From an uncultured Porphyromonas sp. (GTDB lineage Bacteria; Bacteroidota; Bacteroidia; Bacteroidales; Porphyromonadaceae): 64,000 bases of DNA. The notes beneath the pieces were generated by a model. That model worked only from the letters and a program-made list of their open reading frames with translations. It was not told the DNA's origin and ran no database searches. Made by a program: the position numbers and the translations under genes. Shown here piece by piece: positions 51,227 to 59,606 of the stretch. Position 1 is the stretch's first letter. Every line of letters begins with the position of its first letter. Location: contig CAKRMU010000002.1 in the NCBI GenBank assembly GCA_934364985.1, positions 62,001 through 126,000 on the forward strand. Reading direction: 5' to 3'.

Positions 51227-51823
51227 TTAAACAAGTAATACGACAGTCTCTTTCGCCCCGTGGGCACCTTTCACCAGTGCCTGCTCAATATCCGCCGTCT
51301 TTGATGGCCCGGAAATAAAGCCCCTATACTCCATCGGATGCTCCTTCGGTACCCTCTCAAAAGCTTCGTGCATCGTATCAACGAGAGCCTCTTTGTCAAG
51401 AAGGATAACCATTGATTCAGATATAAAGTATATGGCACGATGCTTATAGGCTTGCTCGTAATAGATAGCACCATTCTCGCATACCCCAAAAAGCCCTCGC
51501 ATAATAACCAAGTCCGTGCCATTAAGTTCGCGAGGTGTCTCAATGTTATCAGGGTTATAGGTCGCAATAGTTACCTCAGGGAGATTGCAAGCTATCCGTC
51601 TCGCCTCAGGGAAAAGTCTATTTATGGCATCGTCAATCGTCTCATTAACAGCCTTGACTTCGGCTCTCCCACCCACCATGTTCGTCACTTCGATGAATTG
51701 TTGTAGGCGATCAGGGTAAGTAGTATGGGGGAATGTGAGATCGGGCATATCATACACTTCGTGCGTGTTTCTCCGAATATTGTCTAATATTATTTGCTTA
51801 CTTTTATCCATAGAATTACTCAT
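51227..51823 (-). CDS. lutC: Lactate utilisation protein C (LUD domain)
   Basis: The 198-residue LUD-domain protein (KQIILDNIRRNTHEVYDMPDLTFPHTTYPDRLQQFIEV; NGTDLVIMRGLFGVCENGAIYYEQ; GFISGPSKTADIEQALVKGAHGAKETVVLLV) matches LutC/YkgG, the third component of the L-lactate oxidation complex. ATG 51823 (MSNSMDKSKQ) overlaps the lutB stop by eight bases and is preferred to the longer frame, which only runs back into lutB. Its exact chemical role in the complex is not settled. Confidence 0.9.
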   Translation of the reverse strand: MSNSMDKSKQIILDNIRRNTHEVYDMPDLTFPHTTYPDRLQQFIEVTNMVGGRAEVKAVNETIDDAINRLFPEARRIACNLPEVTIATYNPDNIETPRELNGTDLVIMRGLFGVCENGAIYYEQAYKHRAIYFISESMVILLDKEALVDTMHEAFERVPKEHPMEYRGFISGPSKTADIEQALVKGAHGAKETVVLLV

Positions 51824-53192
51824 TATTCTCCTTGTTATTGTGCTTCCACCAACTGTTGAATGACTGCTTTGCGAAGTGAGGAAGTTCCCTCGCAGCTCCC
51901 CATACATTCAGCTTATTGTAGACTATAGGTCGGGCTAAGTGATTCACGATATGCGATATCGACAACGCACTATTGAATAATTTAGGGCTGTTAAGTACAG
52001 GTGTCATCGCATTTATCATTGTCTTTTTCTCGTTGTTAGCAGTACCTAAGCCATCGAGTTTTTGCCTCCAAAGGTAAATCTGTTCGCCTAAATCCACCAT
52101 CGCAGGGCATACATTGGAGCACGAGAGACATAAAGAACAGGCGGACACATTGCCACTATGCTCCTTTGGATTACGAAGCATGCCGAGGTTGATACCGATA
52201 GGTCCAGGGATGAAATAGCTATATGAGTAGCCTCCACTTCGGCGATATACCGGGCAGGTATTCATACATGCCCCGCAACGGATGCAGTTAAGAATCTTTC
52301 GGTGTTCGGGGTGTCCGAGGATGTCTGAACGACCATTATCGACGAGGATAAAGTGCTGCTCACCACCCTTATGAGGGCGACCAAAGTGCGAGGTATAGGT
52401 GGTAATCGGCTGACCTGTTGCGGATCTTGCGAGGAGCCGAGTAAATACTGCGAGGGAGTCTCTATTGGGTATTAGTTTATCGATACCGAAGGCTGTGATG
52501 TTGAGGTTTTGGCACGACATCCCCATGTCGGCATTACCTTCGTTGGTGCAAACTACTACTTCGCCTGTCTCTGCTATGGCAAAATTTCCTCCTGTCATGG
52601 CGGCATCTGCTCCGAGGAAGTGTTCTCTGAGTGCTCGCCGAGCTTGATGTGTGAGGTAGGTAGGGTCGTAATTTCCCTTTTCGCTTCCTAATTTTTCCTC
52701 GAAGAGTCGCCCCACTGCTTCGCGTTTAATATGTATTGCAGGCATTACGATGTGGCTGGGGTGGATGCCCATAAGTTGCAATATTCTTTCGCCTAAGTCG
52801 CTCTCAACGACATCTATACCCCGCTCTATGAGGTAGCTATTTAGCTCACACTCTTCTGAGAGCATTGACTTGCTCTTAACCAGTCTTTGTACTTTGTGGC
52901 TGACTAAGATCCCGTGTATGATCTCTCTATATTCCGCTGCGTCTTTAGCGAAATGCACCACACAACCATTAGCCGTAGCGTTTTTCTCAAACTCCTCGAT
53001 CAGCTCACAAAGGTGCGAAGTGCTGTACATCTTGATATCATGAGCGGCGTGCCTGAGGGCTTCCCATTCGGGTATCTGCTTACTAAGTCTATCCCTTTTC
53101 TCACGGACAAGCCAGAGAGTCTCGTCGTGCCATTGGGCATTCTCTCTATCTTTTTGAAAGGCTTTAGCAGCCTTGGCATGTGCAGTACTCAT
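51816..53192 (-). CDS. lutB: Lactate utilisation iron-sulfur protein B
   Basis: The 458-residue protein has an N-terminal LUD domain (about 60-290; ESDLGERILQLMGIHPSHIVMPAIH) and a C-terminal pair of 4Fe-4S motifs, CIRCGACMNTCPVYRRSGG and CSLCLSCSNVCPAMVDLGEQIYLWR. This is LutB/YkgF, which carries electrons in the oxidation of L-lactate to pyruvate. It overlaps lutA by four bases and lutC by eight. Confidence 0.93.
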   Translation of the reverse strand: MSTAHAKAAKAFQKDRENAQWHDETLWLVREKRDRLSKQIPEWEALRHAAHDIKMYSTSHLCELIEEFEKNATANGCVVHFAKDAAEYREIIHGILVSHKVQRLVKSKSMLSEECELNSYLIERGIDVVESDLGERILQLMGIHPSHIVMPAIHIKREAVGRLFEEKLGSEKGNYDPTYLTHQARRALREHFLGADAAMTGGNFAIAETGEVVVCTNEGNADMGMSCQNLNITAFGIDKLIPNRDSLAVFTRLLARSATGQPITTYTSHFGRPHKGGEQHFILVDNGRSDILGHPEHRKILNCIRCGACMNTCPVYRRSGGYSYSYFIPGPIGINLGMLRNPKEHSGNVSACSLCLSCSNVCPAMVDLGEQIYLWRQKLDGLGTANNEKKTMINAMTPVLNSPKLFNSALSISHIVNHLARPIVYNKLNVWGAARELPHFAKQSFNSWWKHNNKENNE

Positions 53193-53950
53193 AAGTCACC
53201 AGTTAGTATTTGAAGAAAATGAATTGTCTGAATCGGTAGATGCTCTCGGTCAATTATCCCTTGCATGTGCATAAGGCAGGAGCTATCTGCTCCGGTAATA
53301 TACTCGGCACCGGTACTCATGTGATCACGAAGCTTATCGCGACCCATGCAGGCAGATACCTCAGGCTCCTCTACGGCAAATAGTCCTCCGAAGCCACAGC
53401 ACTCGTCCACTCGCTCAGGCTCTTTTATGGTAATCCCATCAACCCGCTCAAGAAGCGACCGGATCTTATTATAGTATGGCTCCGTGCGTTCGGAGGGATT
53501 AGAGAGCCCCAATTCTCGCACCCCATGACAGCTATTGTGGATACTTACGATGTGGGGAAAGCTCACCGAGAAACGCTCTGGCTTTACAATATCATGCAAA
53601 AATTCCGTGATATCGTATAAATACTGTGCCGAATGGCACCGGTGTGGGTCGCGTCCCAAGATACTTGGATGAAACTCTCGGACAAATGCGACACAGCTTG
53701 CCGATGGTCCTACGATATAATCATAGTCCTTAAAAAGAGTCTCAAACCGCTCGGCTAAGTGTTTACTTTTCTGCTGGTAGCCACCATTAGCCATTGGCTG
53801 ACCACAGCAAGTTTGATCGATAGGATAGTCTACAGAAAGTCCGAAAGACTGTAATAGCTTATAGCACGCAATACCTACATTGGGGTAGACTGCATTGATG
53901 TAACAGGGGATAAAAAGCCCAATCTTTTTTTGAGTCAATTCCTCATTCAT
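53189..53950 (-). CDS. lutA: Lactate utilisation protein A (CCG domains)
   Basis: The 253-residue protein has two cysteine-rich CCG motifs, DQTCCGQPMANGG and DECCGFGGLFAVEEPEVS, of the kind found in heterodisulfide reductase and in LutA/YkgE. It works with LutB and LutC in L-lactate oxidation. ATG 53950 (MNEELTQKKIGLFIPCYINAV) is chosen; the longer frame from 54028 starts in the predicted promoter at 54026-54033. It is first in the operon. Confidence 0.93.
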   Translation of the reverse strand: MNEELTQKKIGLFIPCYINAVYPNVGIACYKLLQSFGLSVDYPIDQTCCGQPMANGGYQQKSKHLAERFETLFKDYDYIVGPSASCVAFVREFHPSILGRDPHRCHSAQYLYDITEFLHDIVKPERFSVSFPHIVSIHNSCHGVRELGLSNPSERTEPYYNKIRSLLERVDGITIKEPERVDECCGFGGLFAVEEPEVSACMGRDKLRDHMSTGAEYITGADSSCLMHMQGIIDREHLPIQTIHFLQILTGDL

Positions 53951-54025
53951 ACAACAGCTGTATAATAATAGTAAAAACAAAAGACCACAACGACACTTAG
54001 GATATGTCTCACTGCATTCCGTCTC

Positions 54026-54056
54026 CAAATATATATAAATAATTGATATAACCTAA
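54026..54056 (-). promoter_or_regulatory. Promoter of the lut operon
   Basis: On the minus strand TATATTTG is at 54033-54026, with TTAG (one mismatch) at 54056-54053 and a 19-base spacer. The lutA ATG is about 75 bases downstream. Confidence 0.5.
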
Positions 54057-54292
54057 CTTTTTGGGCGTTTTATTATTTACATTAAGGTCAGAATTTATTA
54101 CAAAAAGCCCATTATTTATGTGAAGTTATGATCAACCAATAAGAGAATAAAAGATGCGTAAATAACTAAATATGAGCTAAACAGAGCTATCATATACTCA
54201 AATACGATAGGCTTTTATGGTATAGCATTACTGAAGTAGCACTTTATAGGTACTGCCATACTGTAATGTAGATATGTAGCAATCCTAAACGG

Positions 54293-54420
54293 AATACCTG
54301 AAATCAGCCAAAACGGATACCCTGAATTCGTCTCGACTAATTCCCTATATTCGTTGTGACTAATACCAGATATCTTTTAGAGCGAATATAGGGTATCCGT
54401 TTGTAGCGATATTTTAATAG
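54293..54420. repeat. 23-bp palindromic repeat array 9 (longest)
   Basis: Six units start at 54293, 54316, 54339, 54362, 54385 and 54408, all 23 bp apart. Cores are AATACCTGAAATC, GATACCCTGAATT, AATTCCCTATATT, AATACCAGATATC, AATATAGGGTATC and a degenerate GATATTTTAATAG. The gap 53951-54901 also holds the lut promoter and the orphan transcription unit; the rest (about 54060-54290 and 54425-54660) is AT-rich with nothing recognised. Confidence 0.9.
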
Positions 54421-54667
54421 CTTGGATGCGTTGGTAGGAGCGAAAACACCATGACACCCTACTCACGAGCAACCAAATAATTCAGCAAAAGGCACCTTTA
54501 AGGGCTGCCCCTTACCTGACATCAGGCATATTGCTGTAGAATAATATTGAGGTACAATGAGGCGACATTGGCAATACAACAATATGACAAAACAACATTA
54601 TTTTTCTCGTATCACCATCATTTTACGAGTAAAATAAGACTTTTGTAAAGAAATTTATTAGGATTAT

Positions 54668-54699
54668 TTGGTAGATTAAAAAATAATTCCTACCTTTGC
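54668..54699 (+). promoter_or_regulatory. Consensus promoter of an orphan transcription unit
   Basis: TTTG at 54668-54671 and TACCTTTG at 54692-54699 with exactly 20 bases between, a perfect Bacteroidetes promoter. The sequence before it is AT-rich. No gene on the plus strand lies downstream. Confidence 0.75.
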
Positions 54700-54750
54700 A
54701 TTGTGGTTTTTTCATAATAGTATTAGATTATAGGTTAAAGTAAGATTGAG

Positions 54751-54768
54751 GGGTGTCGTGAGACACTC
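54751..54768 (+). terminator. First terminator of the orphan unit
   Basis: A seven-pair stem with a GTGA tetraloop (one G-U pair) is followed by five T and then CTATTAG. Confidence 0.65.
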
Positions 54769-54786
54769 TTTTTCTATTAGGAAAGC

Positions 54787-54824
54787 ATCAGCGTCATGTA
54801 TGCAATAGCATACATGACGCTGAT
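54787..54824 (+). terminator. Second terminator of the orphan unit
   Basis: Perfect 17-bp arms 54787-54803 and 54808-54824 with a four-base AATA loop are followed by CTTTTTTC. The U-run is on the plus side, so it serves the orphan unit rather than the convergent purine phosphorylase gene, though it may stop both. Confidence 0.85.
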
Positions 54825-54901
54825 CTTTTTTCATCGGCAGTTTTGCCCTATCTTTGGAGTGCTTTTAGGTCAAAGTCACCCCCATATGTGGCTACACTTT
54901 C

Positions 54902-55723
54902 TTAGTAAAGGGTCTTAATAAGCTTAGTAAACAGGCTCCCCATTTTTTCTGAAGCAGCATTTGCGGCACGTATGACATCGTCGCCATCGTTGACGAAGTC
55001 GTCCGCAAAGTGGTACCCCTCATTAGTGATAACAGACATCCCGAATACCCTTAGCCCACAATGGCGTGCTACGATAACTTCAGGCACGGTACTCATCCCC
55101 ACTGCAGTGGCTCCTATCAAACCAAAATAGCGATATTCGGCAGGTGTCTCATAGCTCGGACCTGTCCCCGCCACGTACACTCCTTTGTGCAGAGGTATAT
55201 CAAGGGCACGAGCCACTTCCTCAGCCTTACTAATCAATTCACGATCATAGGGGCGTGTCATATCGGGGAAGCGAGGACCAAATTCCTCCATATTAGGACC
55301 AATAAGTGGATTTGGAAGCATATTGATATGGTCACGAATGATCATCAGATCCCCTACCTTGTATTGGTCACAAATACCACCTGCCGCATTCGAGACGAAT
55401 AGATACTCAATGCCGAGGAGCTTAAACACGCGAACGTGAAAGGTCACCTTATCCATAGGGTAACCCTCATAGTAGTGGAAGCGTCCCTGCATAGCCACCA
55501 CAGGCGATCCCTCAAGTGTTCCCACAATAAGGTTACCCTTGTGACCAATCGCAGTAGACTTAGGGAAGTTTGGAATGTCTGTGTATGGGATTACTCGAGC
55601 GTTCTCAATCTTATCCGCTAGCTGACCGAGACCCGAACCGAGTGTAATTGCCACCTTGGTCTCACTGGGGATTAGCGGACGTAGATAGTCAGCGGCCTCT
55701 TGATATTGTTGGTAAGTCGTCAT
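54902..55723 (-). CDS. Purine nucleoside phosphorylase (trimeric PNP-I type)
   Basis: The 273-residue enzyme splits inosine and guanosine with phosphate to base and ribose-1-phosphate. The family motifs are [39 protein letters not shown] (phosphate and ribose), [27 protein letters not shown] (base pocket Glu) and [17 protein letters not shown]. Length matches the low-mass trimeric class. It is last in a group with the amidohydrolase (35 bases upstream) and the M20 dipeptidase, and would use the inosine produced by that deaminase family. Confidence 0.93.
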   Translation of the reverse strand: MTTYQQYQEAADYLRPLIPSETKVAITLGSGLGQLADKIENARVIPYTDIPNFPKSTAIGHKGNLIVGTLEGSPVVAMQGRFHYYEGYPMDKVTFHVRVFKLLGIEYLFVSNAAGGICDQYKVGDLMIIRDHINMLPNPLIGPNMEEFGPRFPDMTRPYDRELISKAEEVARALDIPLHKGVYVAGTGPSYETPAEYRYFGLIGATAVGMSTVPEVIVARHCGLRVFGMSVITNEGYHFADDFVNDGDDVIRAANAASEKMGSLFTKLIKTLY

Positions 55724-55758
55724 TATTTATATTGGTAATTTAAAGGTTATTATTTCTA

Positions 55759-57036
55759 TTACTTTCGAGCGAAAAGGTCACTTGCCACCTCGCGAGCTTC
55801 CTGCATTATCTCATCCTCATTTGGCACCTTACGGCCCCTCATAAGCACTTTACCATCCACGATAAGCGTATCCACGGCACTACCATTAGCCGAATACACG
55901 ACATTGGATATCAGGTTGTGACAAGGCGTCATCTCAGGAATATCAAGGTCAAGAAGTGCGAGATCAGCAAGCTTCCCTACCTCTATAGCACCCGCATCAA
56001 TACGGAGAATACCGGCCCCCATTTTAGTACCAGCCTCGTAGACAGTGGGGGCTGACGCAAGTGTCGGATCACCGCTCCACGCTTTTGCCAAGAAGGAGGT
56101 CAGCTTGAGGGCGGTGAACATATCTAAGTTGTTCGAACTTGAAGTACCATCCGTGCCAATGCCCACACGGATCCCCTTAGATCGCATCTCCTCCAGCTTG
56201 AATCGGTACCCACTGGCAAGCTTCATATTGGATGCAGGGTTATGAATACACGACACACCTCGATCGGATAGTATATTTAGTTCCTCGCTATCCATCCATA
56301 AGGAATGAGCAAGTACCACATTAGGCGAGAGTACACCCAATTTATCCAGATACCTAACGGGCGAAACGCCATGCTCCTTTATGCATTCATCCACCTCGCC
56401 TTTGGTCTCCGAGAGGTGCAGATGCACCAATACATCGTTAGCAACTGCGAAATCGTGCGTATATTTGAGCATAGGAGCCGTCACCGTATATATGGCATGA
56501 GGTCCCACGGAATACTGCACTCGGTCGGAGTAACGTGTAAATTCCTCAAGGTACCTTTGCATATTCCGCTTGTCAAGATTTGCTCTTTCGGCATCGCCTC
56601 TATCAAATATCGTGTAGGAGATATTTGCCCTTAAGCCCATCTCTTGCACCGCTCTGGCTGTGCCGTGAGGGAAGGAATACATATCGAGGAATGCCGTAGT
56701 ACCGCTTTTGATCATCTCGAGACACGCGAGCTTGGCTCCCACATATACGTCCTCCTCAGTCATGTGAGCCTCCACGGGCCATATCATATTATTGAGCCAA
56801 TCCATCAGCTTTAGGTCGTCGCCATAACCTCTGAAAAAGGTCATCGCAGCATGGGTATGGCAGTTGACCAATCCTGGTATCACGGCGAAGCGAGTAGCAT
56901 CTATGACTTCGGCACCGGTGGCTTTATCTTCAAGTGAACCGATATCTACGATCTTATTACCCTCGATAAGGATATCTTTTCGCACGCCATCCGGGTGCAG
57001 AGGGTTGCGGATAAGGAGTCTATTGTTTGTGTCCAT
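55759..57036 (-). CDS. Amidohydrolase, MTA/SAH deaminase-like
   Basis: The 425-residue metal-dependent amidohydrolase is read from ATG 57036 (MDTNNRLLIRN). Metal ligands are in GLVNCHTHAAMTFFRGYGDDL (HxH), VHLHLSETKGEVDECIKEHG, VLAHSLWM and GIGTDGTSSSNNLDMF. These and the W-x-x-x-x-x-WP pattern (LMDWLNNMIWPVE) match 5-methylthioadenosine/S-adenosylhomocysteine deaminase (MtaD/SahH-deaminase). It turns the adenosyl part to inosyl in methyl-cycle recycling. It overlaps the upstream dipeptidase by 17 bases and precedes purine nucleoside phosphorylase. Confidence 0.85.
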   Translation of the reverse strand: MDTNNRLLIRNPLHPDGVRKDILIEGNKIVDIGSLEDKATGAEVIDATRFAVIPGLVNCHTHAAMTFFRGYGDDLKLMDWLNNMIWPVEAHMTEEDVYVGAKLACLEMIKSGTTAFLDMYSFPHGTARAVQEMGLRANISYTIFDRGDAERANLDKRNMQRYLEEFTRYSDRVQYSVGPHAIYTVTAPMLKYTHDFAVANDVLVHLHLSETKGEVDECIKEHGVSPVRYLDKLGVLSPNVVLAHSLWMDSEELNILSDRGVSCIHNPASNMKLASGYRFKLEEMRSKGIRVGIGTDGTSSSNNLDMFTALKLTSFLAKAWSGDPTLASAPTVYEAGTKMGAGILRIDAGAIEVGKLADLALLDLDIPEMTPCHNLISNVVYSANGSAVDTLIVDGKVLMRGRKVPNEDEIMQEAREVASDLFARK

Positions 57037-58399
57037 ATCTTGAGTAGAATTCGGCAACTGTACGGATGCCGGTGTAGAAATTATGGAGTGGGAAATTCTC
57101 GTTGGGGGAGTGGATAGCATCGCTACCTAACCCGAAGCCCATTAGGATACTTTTGACACCTAATACTCGCTCAAAGGTGGCGATGATAGGGATACTACCG
57201 CCGGAGCGAGTGGCGAGTGGTCGCTTGCCGAATGTGGTCTCGTAAGCATCTTCTGCCACCTTATAAATAGGCAAATCACCGGGGCAGAGGTAAGGAGTAC
57301 CGCCATGCAGGTATTCGACTTTCACCTCTACGCCCTCCGGAGCTATTGACTTAACGTAGTCAATAAATGCTTGGGCGATCTTCTTTTCGTCCTGATTAGC
57401 CACAAGGCGAGTGGAAACTTTGGCAAAAGCTTTGCCGGGCAATATGGTCTTGGCTCCTTCGCCTTGGTAACCGCCCCATATGCCACATAGGTCGAAGCTG
57501 GGTCTTGAACCCGTCCGCTCAATCGTGTGGTAACCCTCTTCGCCGGATAGCTCCTTTACGCCAATCTCTTTTTTGTACTTATCCTCATCAAAAGGTATCC
57601 TTTTGGTCATCTCTCTATCGCTTTCAGTCATTTCGACGACATCATCATAGAAGCCCGGAATAGTGACCTTACCTTGCTCGTTCTGCATCTGAGCAATCAT
57701 CTTACATAGGGCATTAAGAGGGTTAGCCACAGCACCGCCATAGATACCAGAGTGGAGATCGTGGCTTGGACCTGTGACCTCTATCTGCCAGTAACATAGG
57801 CCTCGGAGCCCAACGGTCATGGATGGATGCTCCACGCTGAGCATACCCGTATCGCTTACTAATATATAGTCGCTTTTGAGCATCGCCTTATGCTCCTCGC
57901 AGAAAGCCTCAAGACTAACGGAGCCAATCTCCTCCTCTCCCTCAAGCATCACCTTGACATTACAGCGAAGGAGGTCGAGTTTAATCGCCGTCTCCAGCCC
58001 CTTTACCTGGCACATCGTTTGTCCCTTATCGTCATCCGCACCACGAGCATAGAGGACCCCATCACGCACCTCCGGCTCAAAGGCAGGTGACTTCCATAGC
58101 TCCAATGGCTCAGGAGGCATCACATCGTAATGCCCATAAACGAGTACCGTTGGGTAGCTCCGGTCAAGAATCTTCTCGGCATAAACCACCGAATTACCCT
58201 TAGTAGGCATTACCTCAGCTTTGTCCATTCCACTCTTTAGGAGTAGCTCTCGCCAATGCTGAGCACACCTATCCATATCCGGTTTGTGTGCCGATTGCGA
58301 GCTAACAGATGGGATACGAATCAATCCGAACAGCTCCTCTAAGAAACGCTCTTTATGCTCCTCTACGTAAGCATTAATCTTGTCAGTGTTGTTACTCAT
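57020..58399 (-). CDS. M20 family dipeptidase
   Basis: The 459-residue zinc peptidase is read from ATG 58399 (MSNNTDKINAYVEEH). Zinc ligands and the catalytic pair are in VLVYGHYDVMPPEP, RGADDDKGQTM, LEGEEEIGS, LVSDTGML and a late His in SDAIHSPNENFPLHNF. The dimerisation domain (about 200-310) has LHSGIYGGAVANPLNAL. Such cytosolic enzymes (PepV/CNDP-like) cut dipeptides brought in by the POT transporter. It is first in its group, with a promoter close upstream. Confidence 0.92.
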   Translation of the reverse strand: MSNNTDKINAYVEEHKERFLEELFGLIRIPSVSSQSAHKPDMDRCAQHWRELLLKSGMDKAEVMPTKGNSVVYAEKILDRSYPTVLVYGHYDVMPPEPLELWKSPAFEPEVRDGVLYARGADDDKGQTMCQVKGLETAIKLDLLRCNVKVMLEGEEEIGSVSLEAFCEEHKAMLKSDYILVSDTGMLSVEHPSMTVGLRGLCYWQIEVTGPSHDLHSGIYGGAVANPLNALCKMIAQMQNEQGKVTIPGFYDDVVEMTESDREMTKRIPFDEDKYKKEIGVKELSGEEGYHTIERTGSRPSFDLCGIWGGYQGEGAKTILPGKAFAKVSTRLVANQDEKKIAQAFIDYVKSIAPEGVEVKVEYLHGGTPYLCPGDLPIYKVAEDAYETTFGKRPLATRSGGSIPIIATFERVLGVKSILMGFGLGSDAIHSPNENFPLHNFYTGIRTVAEFYSRYGHKQ

Positions 58400-58452
58400 A
58401 ATAGTATGATGTATATATTCAAAATAAAAAGTCCGCACTTCCCTCCCAAACC

Positions 58453-58483
58453 CAAAGTTACTGATTTTCTACAAAACGGCAAG
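58453..58483 (-). promoter_or_regulatory. Promoter of the dipeptidase-deaminase-PNP operon
   Basis: On the minus strand TAACTTTG is at 58460-58453, with CTTG (one mismatch) at 58483-58480 and a 19-base spacer, ending about 53 bases before the ATG. Confidence 0.55.
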
Positions 58484-58551
58484 CGAATACCGAAATCCTT
58501 TGCCCCCAATGGACATACTTCCACCTACACGTGCATATATTAAACGAAATG

Positions 58552-58656
58552 AATACCCATAATACGCCTAAGCAAATACTTGGTATTCGTCAAAGCGTAT
58601 TCCCTATATTTGACCAGACGTATTCCGTATATCCGCTCTAGCGTATTACTTAAATC
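58552..58656. repeat. 23-bp palindromic repeat array 10
   Basis: Units start at 58552, 58575, 58598, 58621 and 58644, exact 23-bp steps. Cores are AATACCCATAATA, AATACTTGGTATT, TATTCCCTATATT, TATTCCGTATATC and TATTACTTAAATC. It fills the divergent gap between the dipeptidase and polysaccharide export promoters. Confidence 0.9.
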
Positions 58657-58770
58657 TACTTTTAGTGGTTTCTACCTCCATAAAATGGGATAGTCTACCA
58701 ATACTTTCACAAATAAAGGTTTGCATTTATGATTTATGCAACAAAAAAGTCTACTAAGCAATAATTTAAG

Positions 58771-58778
58771 TACATTTG
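58771..58778 (+). promoter_or_regulatory. -7 element of the polysaccharide export operon
   Basis: TACATTTG matches TAnnTTTG, 30 bases before ATG 58809, and overlaps the in-frame TTG at 58776. No -33 at the right spacing is clear. Confidence 0.5.
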
Positions 58779-58808
58779 CAGATAGGATTAAACCCTATAC
58801 TGATAATT

Positions 58809-59600
58809 ATGAGAAGAAAGGACTTTTCCGTAGCCATGATTTGGCTAATATTGATAGTGTTATGTGCCGGTGGTTGTGCTACCTCTAAAGACGTAGCCTA
58901 TATGCAATTTGCAGAGAATAGGATGCAGACCGAAGCGAAAGCCCTTCAGGATGCTACGATCAAGCCTAAAGACATCCTCACTGTGACCATACAAGCATCG
59001 CAGCCAGAATTAGTGGCAAGCTTCAACGGATTGTACTGGACCCCTCAGCAACAATACAGCTCTACACAGATGGGCATACGCACCTACCTCGTTGATAATA
59101 GTGGCACAATAGATCTGCCCATACTCAATAGGACCAATGTGGGAGGTCTTACCGTGAGAGACGCCGAGGAGTTAGTCAAGAAACAGCTAACGGCATATCT
59201 CAATGAGGAACCATCTGTAAATGTGCAGATTCAAAACTACCATTACTCAGTTATAGGTGAAGTGAAACGCCCCGGCTCATTCACTTCGGACAACGGCAAA
59301 GTGAGCCTTTTCGAAGCATTAGCCAATGCAGGAGACCTCACCATATATGGTATTAGGGACAATGTAAAGCTACTTCGGGAGAATCGCGATGGCTCCACGA
59401 CCATGGTGAGCCTCAACCTTAAAGATCCCGAGATAGTCAATTCGCCCTATTACTACCTACAACAAGGTGATGTGCTATATGTAATGCCCAATGATGCGAT
59501 TGCGTCATCGGCAAATATTAGTTCGGGTACAACGATTTGGATAAGCATCTCATCAATAGCCCTTACTATAGCCAATCTCATCGTCACCATTCTTAGATAA
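58809..59600 (+). CDS. Polysaccharide export lipoprotein (Wza-like)
   Basis: The 263-residue outer-membrane lipoprotein begins MRRKDFSVAMIWLILIVLCAGGC (lipid Cys23). It has the Poly_export domain (KPKDILTVTIQASQPELVASFNG ... YLVDNSGTIDLPILNRTNVGGLTVRDAEELVKKQLTAYL) and a SLBB segment (VIGEVKRPGSFTSDNGKVSLFEALANAGDLTIYG). A hydrophobic C-terminal segment (WISISSIALTIANLIVTIL) is present as in other Bacteroidetes members. It forms the export channel for capsule or exopolysaccharide. ATG 58809 is chosen over TTG 58776, which lies in the promoter. It is six bases upstream of the Wzc-like gene. Confidence 0.92.
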   Translation: MRRKDFSVAMIWLILIVLCAGGCATSKDVAYMQFAENRMQTEAKALQDATIKPKDILTVTIQASQPELVASFNGLYWTPQQQYSSTQMGIRTYLVDNSGTIDLPILNRTNVGGLTVRDAEELVKKQLTAYLNEEPSVNVQIQNYHYSVIGEVKRPGSFTSDNGKVSLFEALANAGDLTIYGIRDNVKLLRENRDGSTTMVSLNLKDPEIVNSPYYYLQQGDVLYVMPNDAIASSANISSGTTIWISISSIALTIANLIVTILR

Positions 59601-59606
59601 AGATGT

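Larger units (their letters stand above)
54706..54830 (+). ncRNA. Candidate small RNA with tandem terminators
   Basis: A transcript of about 65 or 125 bases is predicted from the consensus promoter ending at 54699. The first hairpin has arms 54751-54757 and 54762-54768 (GGGTGTC, GTGA loop, GACACTC) and is followed by TTTTTCTATT. The second, at 54787-54824, has a perfect 17-bp stem and an AATA loop and is followed by CTTTTTTC. There is no start codon with a meaningful frame. The first part (TTTTTTCATAATAGTATTAGATTATAGG, here broken only as description of positions 54709-54736) looks like a leader shared by Bacteroidales transcripts I have seen, but I cannot name it. It could be a regulatory RNA or a leader whose gene has been lost. 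Confidence 0.55.

Noticed and set aside
54902..55621. Plus-strand frames of 61-113 codons opposite the purine phosphorylase gene
   Set aside because: They are antisense shadows without start signals; the orphan promoter at 54668-54699 ends in terminators before reaching them.
58776..58808. TTG start for the Wza-like gene
   Set aside because: It lies in the -7 element TACATTTG; the lipoprotein signal begins at ATG 58809.
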